This document shows positions 1 to 9,790 of a stretch of DNA of 43,102 nucleotides, one piece after another; the first letter of the stretch is position 1; each line of letters begins with the position of its first letter. The DNA comes from Nemertoderma westbladi (lineage: Eukaryota; Xenacoelomorpha; Nemertodermatida; Nemertodermatidae): positions 1 through 43,102 of the forward strand of contig JAUCBJ010006384.1 of assembly GCA_032718475.1 (NCBI GenBank), given 5' to 3'. The notes under the pieces were generated by a model, which was given only the letters and a program-made list of their open reading frames with translations, was not told the DNA's origin and did not search any database. Made by a program: the position numbers and the translations under genes.

Positions 1-2520
1 AGTCGTTCTTACAAGTTCTATAAAGTAAGTTAATTAGTCGTTCTTACAAGTTCTATAAAGTAAGTTAATTAGTCGTTCTTACAAGTTCTATAAAGTAAGT
101 TAATTAGTCGTTCTTACAAGTTCTATAAAGTAAGTTAATTAGTCGTTCTTACAAGTTCTATAAAGTAAGTTAATTAGTCGTTCTTACAAGTTCTATAAAG
201 TAAGTTAATTAGTCGTTCTTACAAGTTCTATAAAGTAAGTTAATTAGTCGTTCTTACAAGTTCTATAAAGTAAGTTAATTAGTCGTTCTTACAAGTTCTA
301 TAAAGTAAGTTAATTAGTCGTTCTTACAAGTTCTATAAAGTAAGTTAATTAGTCGTTCTTACAAGTTCTATAAAGTAAGTTAATTAGTCGTTCTTACAAG
401 TTCTATAAAGTAAGTTAATTAGTCGTTCTTACAAGTTCTATAAAGTAAGTTAATTAGTCGTTCTTACAAGTTCTATAAAGTAAGTTAATTAGTCGTTCTT
501 ACAAGTTCTATAAAGTAAGTTAATTAGTCGTTCTTACAAGTTCTATAAAGTAAGTTAATTAGTCGTTCTTACAAGTTCTATAAAGTAAGTTAATTAGTCG
601 TTCTTACAAGTTCTATAAAGTAAGTTAATTAGTCGTTCTTACAAGTTCTATAAAGTAAGTTAATTAGTCGTTCTTACAAGTTCTATAAAGTAAGTTAATT
701 AGTCGTTCTTACAAGTTCTATAAAGTAAGTTAATTAGTCGTTCTTACAAGTTCTATAAAGTAAGTTAATTAGTCGTTCTTACAAGTTCTATAAAGTAAGT
801 TAATTAGTCGTTCTTACAAGTTCTATAAAGTAAGTTAATTAGTCGTTCTTACAAGTTCTATAAAGTAAGTTAATTAGTCGTTCTTACAAGTTCTATAAAG
901 TAAGTTAATTAGTCGTTCTTACAAGTTCTATAAAGTAAGTTAATTAGTCGTTCTTACAAGTTCTATAAAGTAAGTTAATTAGTCGTTCTTACAAGTTCTA
1001 TAAAGTAAGTTAATTAGTCGTTCTTACAAGTTCTATAAAGTAAGTTAATTAGTCGTTCTTACAAGTTCTATAAAGTAAGTTAATTAGTCGTTCTTACAAG
1101 TTCTATAAAGTAAGTTAATTAGTCGTTCTTACAAGTTCTATAAAGTAAGTTAATTAGTCGTTCTTACAAGTTCTATAAAGTAAGTTAATTAGTCGTTCTT
1201 ACAAGTTCTATAAAGTAAGTTAATTAGTCGTTCTTACAAGTTCTATAAAGTAAGTTAATTAGTCGTTCTTACAAGTTCTATAAAGTAAGTTAATTAGTCG
1301 TTCTTACAAGTTCTATAAAGTAAGTTAATTAGTCGTTCTTACAAGTTCTATAAAGTAAGTTAATTAGTCGTTCTTACAAGTTCTATAAAGTAAGTTAATT
1401 AGTCGTTCTTACAAGTTCTATAAAGTAAGTTAATTAGTCGTTCTTACAAGTTCTATAAAGTAAGTTAATTAGTCGTTCTTACAAGTTCTATAAAGTAAGT
1501 TAATTAGTCGTTCTTACAAGTTCTATAAAGTAAGTTAATTAGTCGTTCTTACAAGTTCTATAAAGTAAGTTAATTAGTCGTTCTTACAAGTTCTATAAAG
1601 TAAGTTAATTAGTCGTTCTTACAAGTTCTATAAAGTAAGTTAATTAGTCGTTCTTACAAGTTCTATAAAGTAAGTTAATTAGTCGTTCTTACAAGTTCTA
1701 TAAAGTAAGTTAATTAGTCGTTCTTACAAGTTCTATAAAGTAAGTTAATTAGTCGTTCTTACAAGTTCTATAAAGTAAGTTAATTAGTCGTTCTTACAAG
1801 TTCTATAAAGTAAGTTAATTAGTCGTTCTTACAAGTTCTATAAAGTAAGTTAATTAGTCGTTCTTACAAGTTCTATAAAGTAAGTTAATTAGTCGTTCTT
1901 ACAAGTTCTATAAAGTAAGTTAATTAGTCGTTCTTACAAGTTCTATAAAGTAAGTTAATTAGTCGTTCTTACAAGTTCTATAAAGTAAGTTAATTAGTCG
2001 TTCTTACAAGTTCTATAAAGTAAGTTAATTAGTCGTTCTTACAAGTTCTATAAAGTAAGTTAATTAGTCGTTCTTACAAGTTCTATAAAGTAAGTTAATT
2101 AGTCGTTCTTACAAGTTCTATAAAGTAAGTTAATTAGTCGTTCTTACAAGTTCTATAAAGTAAGTTAATTAGTCGTTCTTACAAGTTCTATAAAGTAAGT
2201 TAATTAGTCGTTCTTACAAGTTCTATAAAGTAAGTTAATTAGTCGTTCTTACAAGTTCTATAAAGTAAGTTAATTAGTCGTTCTTACAAGTTCTATAAAG
2301 TAAGTTAATTAGTCGTTCTTACAAGTTCTATAAAGTAAGTTAATTAGTCGTTCTTACAAGTTCTATAAAGTAAGTTAATTAGTCGTTCTTACAAGTTCTA
2401 TAAAGTAAGTTAATTAGTCGTTCTTACAAGTTCTATAAAGTAAGTTAATTAGTCGTTCTTACAAGTTCTATAAAGTAAGTTAATTAGTCGTTCTTACAAG
2501 TTCTATAAAGTAAGTTAATT
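1..2520. repeat. 35-bp minisatellite, 72 identical copies
   Basis: The unit begins AGTCGTTCTTACAAG and ends GTAAGTTAATT. I see 72 head-to-tail copies without a single substitution or indel, followed by a broken partial copy (AGTCGTTCTATAAAGTA) that runs straight into a reverse-transcriptase remnant. The array also runs off the left edge of the window. Each unit carries AAA|GTAAGT on the + strand, a strong match to a 5' splice-site consensus. The perfect identity, compared with the variable arrays elsewhere in the window, means either very recent expansion or consensus collapse during assembly. No coding function is visible. Confidence 0.97.
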
Positions 2521-2532
2521 AGTCGTTCTATA

Positions 2533-3143
2533 AAGTAGCCTGTCTTTCTTTTTTGATAACTCTTCAATTATCCTTCTAAGTGCCAAAATGGGCTCCATGG
2601 TCCCACGACCTTTACGGAACCCATTCTGATTTCCACGGAGCAGTCTCTCAATGGGATCCCTGATGCGATTTAATAGAATTCTAATGTATAGCTTTGCAGC
2701 AATCGAGATCAATGAGATTCCCCGAAAAGAACCATAGAGTGTTAGGTTGCCCTTCTTGGGAACTGGCACCAACTTATTTGTTTTCATTTCTTGTGGGACT
2801 CTTATTGTTCGGTACATGTCTACTATGATGGGATAGATGAGCTTTAAACACTCAGGTATTTTAAAGACCTCAGGGGGAACACCATCTACTCCACTGGCAC
2901 GATTGGTCTTAATGCTCCTAGCTGCAGTATTAATTTCAGCAAAGCAGATGTGGATATCTGTGAGCACAGACATACACGATGTACCTCAAAGTTTTCAGGC
3001 AATTGTTTAGAAGCTTCTCAAAGTGGGCCTTCCAACCATTGATGCGTTCAGCTGGAGATTCAGCCTTAACCTTGGTGGTTGGTTGGCTTTTCCTCCCATC
3101 CCTGTGAGCAGGTTTATTGATTACAATGTCTGGGCTGATTGCC
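2533..3143 (-). pseudogene. Non-LTR retrotransposon reverse transcriptase, truncated
   Basis: The longest open part (down from 2973) reads through an early RT block with SGVDGVPPEVFK, then VPKKGNLTL, RGISLISIAAKLY, RILLNRIRD and NQNGFRKGRGTMEPILALRR. These are the usual early and middle blocks of LINE-type reverse transcriptases. Further upstream on the minus strand (about 2975-3121) a shifted frame gives ERINGWKAHFEKLLN, the usual stretch before the RT domain, so at least two frameshifts separate the pieces. The copy stops before the catalytic YxDD box because the 35-bp array cuts it off. No endonuclease is seen. The clade (RTE-like, CR1-like or other) is not settled by eye. A 78-bp stretch is identical to the + strand copy near 12993-13070, so the two belong to one family. 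Confidence 0.88.
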
Positions 3144-3536
3144 TGCTAATAAACTTAATAGTAAAAGTTCAGGTTTCCGTTGCTTAATTGAAATTTGACT
3201 GGCTATATAAATTGCTTTTTTATTATTTAATCTACAAAAATATATTGAAAGTTGAGATTTCGAATTTGTTGGCCGAAGGTTTCGGTTTTCGGATACATTG
3301 CAGTTCTAATTAATTTGGTGTCAAACTGTCAACCCTATAATGAATAATTTACAAAACTTCCTTGTGGAAGGAACTGCGAAGTATAAAACCGCCGACTCAC
3401 AAACTCGAACCCCGTAGTTCCAAATAATATTTGGATTAGATAAGAGACTAAATCCTAGAAGTAGCACCTTTTTTATACCTACAAGTTATAAACTAATAAA
3501 GTAACTATATAAATAATACATGTGTCCAACCAACTA
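3144..3536. other. AT-rich non-coding stretch downstream of the ATXN7L3-like gene
   Basis: No gene is seen here. On the minus strand an AATAAA hexamer lies at 3219-3224, about 310 bp past the stop codon of the ATXN7L3-like gene. It could be a polyadenylation signal, but the AT-rich context makes chance likely. A run of six T at about 3469-3474 is too short to count as a retrocopy poly(A) tail. Confidence 0.4.
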
Positions 3537-4511
3537 CTATAAGTCTGTTATGAGGTCGTCTACACGCGATTTGCATTTATTCTTTGGGAGTTTCCGACGT
3601 TTTGGGAAGGAGGAACCTGTACTGGATGAGTTCGAGTTGCTGCCTCCGGAACCAGGACTGCCTGTCAGACAGGCCGCTGTGTCTGTCCAGGGGGGCAAGG
3701 AGGGAGCACCGAGAGAGCTGGCGAGCCCAGCATCCAGAAACCCGCTGGGTTCCCCCAACGTGCCATCAGAGCGGACGGAGGGCGCCTCCGCACCCAGCAG
3801 GTATCCCCTCGCCGTGGCCCGTTGCTCCTCCGTGTGTAACGGACACCGCAACGTCTTGGAGCAGATCCGGCGCGTGTGTTCGGAAACAACGCCGCACTGC
3901 ACGGCTAGGTGGGCCCGCAGGTCCTCCCGGGAAAGCATACCGGTCCACAGCTGGTCGGGAGGGGACTCCGCCGGGGACAGACACCCTAGATTGGGGTCCC
4001 CGGACCGCAGTCCTCGCACTCGTCGGGACGTAGTACCTCTCATCTTCTTCCCCCTCGTCTCCCCCCACTCGTCGCCCTCCTCCCCCACCCGGTCCGTATC
4101 GCTGCAATCCGCCCCTTTGGTCGCCGTGTGCTTGGCTATCCGTCGACTCGCCAACCTGCTGCTGTTCCGTCCCATCCCCATACACTTCTCGAGATGCGGT
4201 GCGAACCGAATGGCTGCGATACTCCGCGAGCAGTTGGGACAGCTGCACTCGACTTGCTTCCTCGACGGCTCCTGCCCGAATACATCCAACCCAGGCTGGT
4301 TTACAACCCGGAACTCAGACATTTCTTCCTCATCCGTGTCACTCAACTGCAGTTCGAAGTGTCCGAGCTTCACTGACCTATGAACTTTTATACACATTCC
4401 GAAACTAATCTCCTCGACAATATCCCAGAATACAGCGGCAATCTCTTCCGATTCATTAACTTGTTCCGCTTTCCTGACGTTACTAACAGATTCCATATCT
4501 TTCGCGTGCAT
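3537..4511 (-). CDS. ATXN7L3: ATXN7L3-like (Sgf11 family) SAGA DUB-module subunit
   Basis: This is a 324-residue single reading frame. Residues about 18-80 match the N-terminal helix region of metazoan ATXN7L3, with IVEEISFGMCIKVHRSVK and NQPGLDVFG. Residues 91-110 form the Sgf11 zinc finger, with ligands C91, C94, H106 and C110, followed by GMGRNSSRLASRRIA. Residues about 205-230 form the SCA7-type zinc module, QCGVVSEHT...CSKTLRCPLHT (C206, H212, C217, C223, H226). The tail is Ser-rich with a basic KRRKLPKNKCK patch. In this family the protein joins ENY2 and the USP22-type protease in the SAGA deubiquitinase module, which removes ubiquitin from histone H2B in the nucleus. The length is close to the vertebrate protein. 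The chosen ATG is the first after an in-frame stop at 4554-4556. The GC-rich coding sequence sits in AT-rich DNA and has no introns, so it may be a retrocopy, but both zinc modules are intact. Confidence 0.93.
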   Translation of the reverse strand: MHAKDMESVSNVRKAEQVNESEEIAAVFWDIVEEISFGMCIKVHRSVKLGHFELQLSDTDEEEMSEFRVVNQPGLDVFGQEPSRKQVECSCPNCSRSIAAIRFAPHLEKCMGMGRNSSRLASRRIAKHTATKGADCSDTDRVGEEGDEWGETRGKKMRGTTSRRVRGLRSGDPNLGCLSPAESPPDQLWTGMLSREDLRAHLAVQCGVVSEHTRRICSKTLRCPLHTEEQRATARGYLLGAEAPSVRSDGTLGEPSGFLDAGLASSLGAPSLPPWTDTAACLTGSPGSGGSNSNSSSTGSSFPKRRKLPKNKCKSRVDDLITDL

Positions 4512-4954
4512 TACGACCTGACTATCTATAGCTGTATCTGACCGCTGTATTGGTTACTGTACGTCCTTCCGGTCAGCTGATAATCTACCTAATATACTAC
4601 ACATACACTGCAATAACTGAGCTGTCTCGCTTTATAGTACCACCGACTGCATTTGATTAATAACTAACTAATCACTTAACGTAAATATTAGTCATCTTCT
4701 GTCATTTCCCACTCCCTACTGCTGAAATTATCATTTCCGCATTGATTTCTATTTACTGTTGGGTAAATAAATATAAAGGTCAGTGGCCTAAGCTGAATGG
4801 CACACATTGCGAAGGTTAATGACTGTCTGCTTTGATTGTCTGTTAACGTTAACAATATTGCAGTATTGCCATAATATCTCTTTTATTTTAAACTAAATAC
4901 AGTAGCTTTAATTGTAACATGCAACGGACCTTCTCGCAGCGCAGTTATGTAGTT
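4512..4954. other. Upstream region of the ATXN7L3-like gene
   Basis: AT-rich DNA that should hold the minus-strand gene's 5' UTR and promoter. The frame of the gene stays open to 4557 without another ATG and then meets a stop. I see no convincing TATA box at a useful distance and no other gene. Confidence 0.35.
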
Positions 4955-5446
4955 CAGTGTGGGGCGAGCCACGAAGTTGGCGGAGCCTTAGCGAATTGAC
5001 ACTGTTAGGGGGTGGGTCAATTTATGTAAATAGTTGTCGTCGTCGTCGTCGTTGTCGTCGTCGTCGTCGTCGTTACGATTTTGACATGCTAATAACTTTG
5101 TCGGATTTAAAGCTGCCAAGTTGAAAATTTGTAGGTATCAATATGAGCAAAAGTTGAGATTTTTGAGAGACTTTCAGACACCATCAGTGCAATGGTCTCC
5201 CGCTAGAGGGCCACATGTCTAAACATTAAATGCCCTCCCATTTCTTTGCTTTTAATCCGTTTAAGCTGAAACTTGGCAGATATGTATTAGACCATTAGCT
5301 GTGACTTTCAAAGGAGGCGAATCTATCTGCAGTTCACCAGTCTGCCGCTAGAGGGCCAACGTGACTATTTGCATAAATTGACCTACCCCTTAACAGTGTA
5401 AATTCGCTAAGGCTCTGCCAACTTCGTGCTGCGCGAAGTCCCCACT
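4955..5446. mobile_element. Non-autonomous inverted-repeat element (MITE-like)
   Basis: The left arm (about 4955-5034) and right arm (about 5363-5446) are imperfect inverted repeats of roughly 75-80 bp. Both contain CGAAGTTGGC(G/A)GAGCCTTAG, then ACTGTTA, then GGTCAATTTATG when read inward. Between them lie two diverged direct repeats of about 125 bp (about 5090-5215 and 5243-5360). Each ends in the same CCGCTAGAGGGCCA (5200-5213 and 5345-5358). No transposase is encoded. The outer ends and target-site duplication are not clear, so the limits may be off by some 20 bp. The superfamily is not assigned. Confidence 0.72.
5033..5074. repeat. (GTC)n trinucleotide microsatellite
   Basis: About 14 units of GTC with two GTT variants, just inside the left arm of the inverted-repeat element. 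It is not in a reading frame I can support. Confidence 0.9.
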
Positions 5447-5917
5447 TCGTGTTATACAGGTCTGTTTAGATAGTGGGTTTTATAACACTATCCCTTCTTG
5501 GTACTGTATTCCTTTATTACTTGGTCTACACCGGTCTCCACTCCCATTACCTACAGTAGACAGAGTAGTACTGTCGAAATTACTTTCAACGCATTCAAAT
5601 ATCATCACTTCTACTCCTTTGTCTTCATTGATTGACATTTTAACATTGAGGCGAGATGTTAAATCGCCGAGAGACTCTCAGGAATATAGATTGTCTATTT
5701 TTTTTACTAATACTTAGTTAGGATTTACTTTTATTCCCGGAAAAACAAGGGTATTTAGCAACTTTTATTCCTCGAAATTTCGGATTTTTAGCATGTAATG
5801 AATGCATTGCCTTTTATTCCTAAAAATTTCTTAACGTTTACTAAATATATTTCTATTGAATCATCGGGGAAAAAAACCTGTTTACTTTCAATGTTACAAG
5901 CTATTGATTTCCTACAG
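5447..5917. other. AT-rich stretch before exon A, probably intron
   Basis: No gene is seen on either strand. The right end has acceptor features for exon A (TTTCCTACAG at 5908-5917). The preceding + strand exon was not found in this window, so the intron may reach back past the ATXN7L3-like gene and the 35-bp array. Confidence 0.4.
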
Positions 5918-6068
5918 GGGTGCGGCTTTGGATCGCCGACTCAACGACCGCCAACGCGAAGCGATGCTGGACCAAAAGGATCGCGGCAACGAACTCTTGG
6001 AAATCGACGTGTCGAAGCGCAGGATGGAGAAACAAGGGAACGATGGTGTGGAACAGTTCATAGAGAAG
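5918..6068 (+). CDS. Exon A of an unrecognised multi-exon gene
   Basis: 151 nt: one leading base, then 50 codons, ending in phase 0. The acceptor is TTTCCTACAG|G and the donor is GAGAAG|GTTTGT. The peptide is strongly charged and likely helical or coiled coil: it starts GAALDRRLNDRQREAML and continues ELLEIDVSKRRMEKQG, ending VEQFIEK. Reading on past the donor gives a stop at 6114-6116, which supports a splice here. The last 33 bases are the founding copy of the 40-bp array that fills the next intron. The previous exon must end with two spare bases. The charge pattern is reminiscent of cytoskeletal or centrosomal coiled-coil proteins, but I do not recognise a family. Confidence 0.75.
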
Positions 6069-9000
6069 GTTTGTAGGGAACGACGGTGTGGAACTGTTCA
6101 TAGAGAAGGTTTGTAGGGAACGACGGTGTGGAACAGTTCATGGAGAAGGTTTGTAGGGAACGACGGTGTGGAACAGTTCATAGAGAAGGTTTGTAGGGAA
6201 CGATGGTGTGGAACAGTTCATAGACAAGGTTTGTAGGGAACGACGGTGTGGAACAGTTTATAGAGAATGTTTGTAGGGAACGACGGTGTGGAACAGTTTA
6301 TAGAGAAGGTTTGTAGGGAACGACGGTGTGGAACAGTTCATAGAGAAGGTTTGTAGGGAACGACGGTGTGGAACAGTTCATAGAGAAGGTTTGTAGGGAA
6401 CGACGGTGTGGAACAGTTTATAGAGAATGTTTGTAGGGAACGACGGTGTGGAACAGTTTATAGAGAAGGTTTGTAGGGAACGACGGTGTGGAACAGTTCA
6501 TAGAGAAGGTTTGTAGGGAACGACGGTGTGGAACAGTTCATGGAGAAGGTTTGTAGGGAACGACGGTGTGGAACAGTTCATAGAGAAGGTTTGTAGGGAA
6601 CGATGGTGTGGAACAGTTCATAGACAAGGTTTGTAGGGAACGACGGTGTGGAACAGTTCATAGAGAAGGTTTGTAGGGAACGACGGTGTGGAACAGTTTA
6701 TAGAGAATGTTTGTAGGGAACGACGGTGTGGAACAGTTTATAGAGAAGGTTTGTAGGGAACGACGGTGTGGAACAGTGCATAGAGAAGGTTTGTAGGGAA
6801 CGACGGAGTGGAACAGTTCATAGAGAAGGTTTGTAGGGAACGACGGTGTGGAACAGTTTATAGATAATGTTTGTAGGGAACGACGGTGTGGAACAGTTTA
6901 TAGAGAAAGTTTGTAGGGAACGACGGTGTGGAACAGTTCACAGAGAAGGTTTGTAGGGAACGACGGTGTGGAACAGTTCATAGAGAAGGTTTGTAGGGAA
7001 CGATGGTGTGGAACAGTTCATAGACAAGGTTTGTAGGGAACGACGGTGTGGAACAGTTCATAGAGAAGGTTTGTAGGGAACGACGGTGTGGAACAGTTTA
7101 TAGAGAATGTTTGTAGGGAACGACGGTGTGGAACAGTTTATAGAGAAGGTTTGTAGGGAACGACGGTGTGGAACAGTTCATAGAGAAGGTTTGTAGGGAA
7201 CGACGGTGTGGAACAGTTCATAGAGAAGGTTTGTAGGGAACGACGGTGTGGAACAGTTCATAGAGAAGGTTTGTAGGGAACGACGGTGTGGAACAGTTCA
7301 TGGAGAAGGTTTGTAGGGAACGACGGTGTGGAACAGTTCATAGAGAAGGTTTGTAGGGAACGATGGTGTGGAACAGTTCATAGACAAGGTTTGTAGGGAA
7401 CGACGGTGTGGAACAGTTTATAGAGAATGTTTGTAGGGAACGACGGTGTGGAACAGTTTATAGAGAAGGTTTGTAGGGAACGACGGTGTGGAACAGTTCA
7501 TAGAGAAGGTTTGTAGGGAACGACGGTGTGGAACAGTTCATAGAGAAGGTTTGTAGGGAACGACGATGTGGAACAGTTTATAGAGAATGTTTGTAGGGAA
7601 CGACGGTGTGGAACAGTTTATAGAGAAGGTTTGTAGGGAACGACGGTGTGGAACAGTTCATAGAGAAGGTTTGTAGGGAACGACGGTGTGGAACAGTTCA
7701 TGGAGAAGGTTTGTAGGGAACGACGGTGTGGAACAGTTCATAGAGAAGGTTTGTAGGGAACGATGGTGTGGAACAGTTCATAGACAAGGTTTGTAGGGAA
7801 CGACGGTGTGGAACAGTTCATAGAGAAGGTTTGTAGGGAACGACGGTGTGGAACAGTTTATAGAGAATGTTTGTAGGGAACGACGGTGTTGAACAGTTTA
7901 TAGAGAAGGTTTGTAGGGAACGACGGTGTGGAACAGTTCATAGAGAAGGTTTGTAGGGAACGACGGTGTGGAACAGTTCATAGAGAAGGTTTGTAGGGAA
8001 CGACGGTGTGGAACAGTTCATAGAGAAGGTTTGTAGGGAACGACGGTGTGGAACAGTTTATAGAGAAGGTTTGTAGGGAACGACGGTGTGGAACAGTTTA
8101 TAGAGAATGTTTGTAGGGAACGATGGTGTGGAACAGTTTATAGAGAATGTTTGTAGGGAACGACGGTGTGGAACAGTTTATAGAGAAGGTTTGTAGGGAA
8201 CGACGGTGTGGAACAGTTCATTGAGAAGGTTTCTAGGGAACGACGGTGTGGAACAGTTCATAGAGAAGGTTTGTAGGGAACGATGGTGTGGAACAGTTCA
8301 TAGACAAGGTTTGTAGGGAACGACGGTGTGGAACAGTTCATAGAGAAGGTTTGTAGGGAACGACGGTGTGGAACAGTTTATAGAGAATGTTTGTAGGGAA
8401 CGACGGTGTGGAACAGTTTATAGAGAAGGTTTGTAGGGAACGACGGTGTGGAACAGTTCATAGAGAAGGTTTGTAGGGAACGACGGTGTGGAACAGTTCA
8501 TAGAGAAGGTTTGTAGGGAACGACGGTGTGGAACAGTTTATAGAGAATGTTTGTAGGGAACGACGGTGTGGAACAGTTTATAGAGAAGGTTTGTAGGGAA
8601 CGACGGTGTGGAACAGTTCATAGAGAAGGTTTGTAGGGAACGACGGTGTGGAACAGTTCATAGAGAAGGTTTGTAGGGAACGATGGTGTGGAACAGTTCA
8701 TAGACAAGGTTTGTAGGGAACGACGGTGTGGAACAGTTCATAGAGAAGGTTTGTAGGGAACGACGGTGTGGAACAGTTTATAGAGAATGTTTGTAGGGAA
8801 CGACGGTGTGGAACAGTTTATAGAGAAGGTTTGTAGGGAACGACGGTGTGGAACAGTTTATAGAGAAGGTTTGTAGGGAACGACGGTGTGGAACAGTTCA
8901 TAGAGAAGCTTTGTAGGGAACGACGGTGTGGAACAGTTCATAGACAACGTTTGTAGGGAACGACGGTGTGGAACAGTTCATAGAGAAGGTTTGTAGGGAA

Positions 9001-9475
9001 CGACGATGTGGAACAGTTCATAGAGAAGGTTTGTAGGGAACGACGGTGTGGAACAGTTCATAGAGAAGGTTTGTAGGGAACGACGGTGTGGAACAGTTCA
9101 TAGAGAAGGTTTGTAGGGAACGACGGTGTGGAACAGTTCATAGAGAAGGTTTGTAGGGAACGACGGTGTGGAACAGTTCATAGAGAAGGTTTGTAGGGAA
9201 CGACGGTGTGGAACAGTTCATAGAGAAGGTTTGTAGGGAACGACGGTGTGGAACAGTTTATAGAGAAGGTTTGTAGGGAACGACGGTGTGGAACAGTTCA
9301 TAGAGAAGGTTTGTAGGGAACGATGGTGTGGAACAGTTCATAGAGAAGGTTTGTAGGGAACGACTGTGTGGAACAGTTCATAGAGAAGGTTTGTAGGGAA
9401 CGACGGTGTGGAACAGTTCATAGAGAAGGTTTGTAGGGAACGACGGTGTGGAACAGTTTATAGAGAAGGTTTGTA
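6036..9475 (+). repeat. 40-bp minisatellite, 86 copies, built on the exon A donor junction
   Basis: 3,440 bp in perfect 40-bp register with no indels. The unit is 33 bases of exon A end (from GGGAACGA to ATAGAGAAG) plus 7 intronic bases (GTTTGTA), so nearly every copy repeats the AAG|GTTTGTA splice donor. The first copy is the real exon end (6036-6068). Variant positions include CGATGG or CGACGG, TTCATAG or TTTATAG, GAGAAGG or GAGAATG or GACAAGG. The GACAAGG variant recurs at about 6221, 6621, 7021, 7381, 7781, 8301 and 8701, mostly 400 bp apart, so there is a 10-unit higher-order period. The last copy ends in TTGTA|ACGTCCCG. Confidence 0.97.
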
Positions 9476-9616
9476 ACGTCCCGTCTCCAAGATAGCGTCC
9501 CAGTCGGTTCCACATAATTATTATTGAATTAATTAATTATTATAACTCTGATTATCAATTATTTTCTCTTGTAATTATTTATTCTGGTTGAGATTATCTT
9601 ATTAATTACATTGTAG

Positions 9617-9790
9617 ATGAAAGCGGATGCGGAACGACATTTAGAAACTCCGCCACCGGAACAAAGATTCCATATCTCAGCGCCGGTAACTCCAATTCCC
9701 GAAGAGGTCGCCAGGGGGCGTAGTGTACAATCCAGCGAGTCGCCGGTGATGGAGAGAGAGGGGCGGAGACCCAGACACCGAAAGGAACAG
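9617..9790 (+). CDS. Exon B of an unrecognised multi-exon gene
   Basis: 174 nt, 58 codons, phase 0 at both ends, which fits exon A's phase 0 end. The acceptor is ATTACATTGTAG|A with a weak pyrimidine tract; the donor is GGAACAG|GTAGGA. The peptide begins MKADAERHLETPPPEQ, continues with a Pro/Val segment (ISAPVTPIPEEV), and ends in a basic stretch (GRRPRHRKEQ). It looks disordered. Reading through the donor stops at 9812-9814. The first codon is ATG, so an alternative is that B is a first coding exon, but the continuous phase with A and C favours an internal exon. Confidence 0.75.

Noticed and set aside
1-2520. CRISPR array
   Set aside because: The units are contiguous with no spacers, and the context is eukaryotic. 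The same holds for all other arrays in the window.
1-2520. Telomeric or centromeric satellite
   Set aside because: The unit is not a telomere repeat, and the array passes directly into ordinary repeat-rich DNA with genes. A centromere cannot be argued from one edge array.
3144-3536. Poly(A) tail proving that the ATXN7L3-like gene is a retrocopy
   Set aside because: Only short T runs are present downstream of the gene on its strand, and no flanking direct repeats were found.
3520-4383. 287-codon + strand reading frame opposite the ATXN7L3-like gene
   Set aside because: The minus strand has clear Sgf11 and SCA7 zinc motifs. The + strand frame has no recognisable domain and is explained by GC-rich antisense sequence.
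5798-6116. Open frames that start before exon A and run through its acceptor
   Set aside because: The sequence before 5918 is AT-rich and has a pyrimidine tract plus CAG. One frame lacks an ATG, and the other does not continue the phase of exons B-E.
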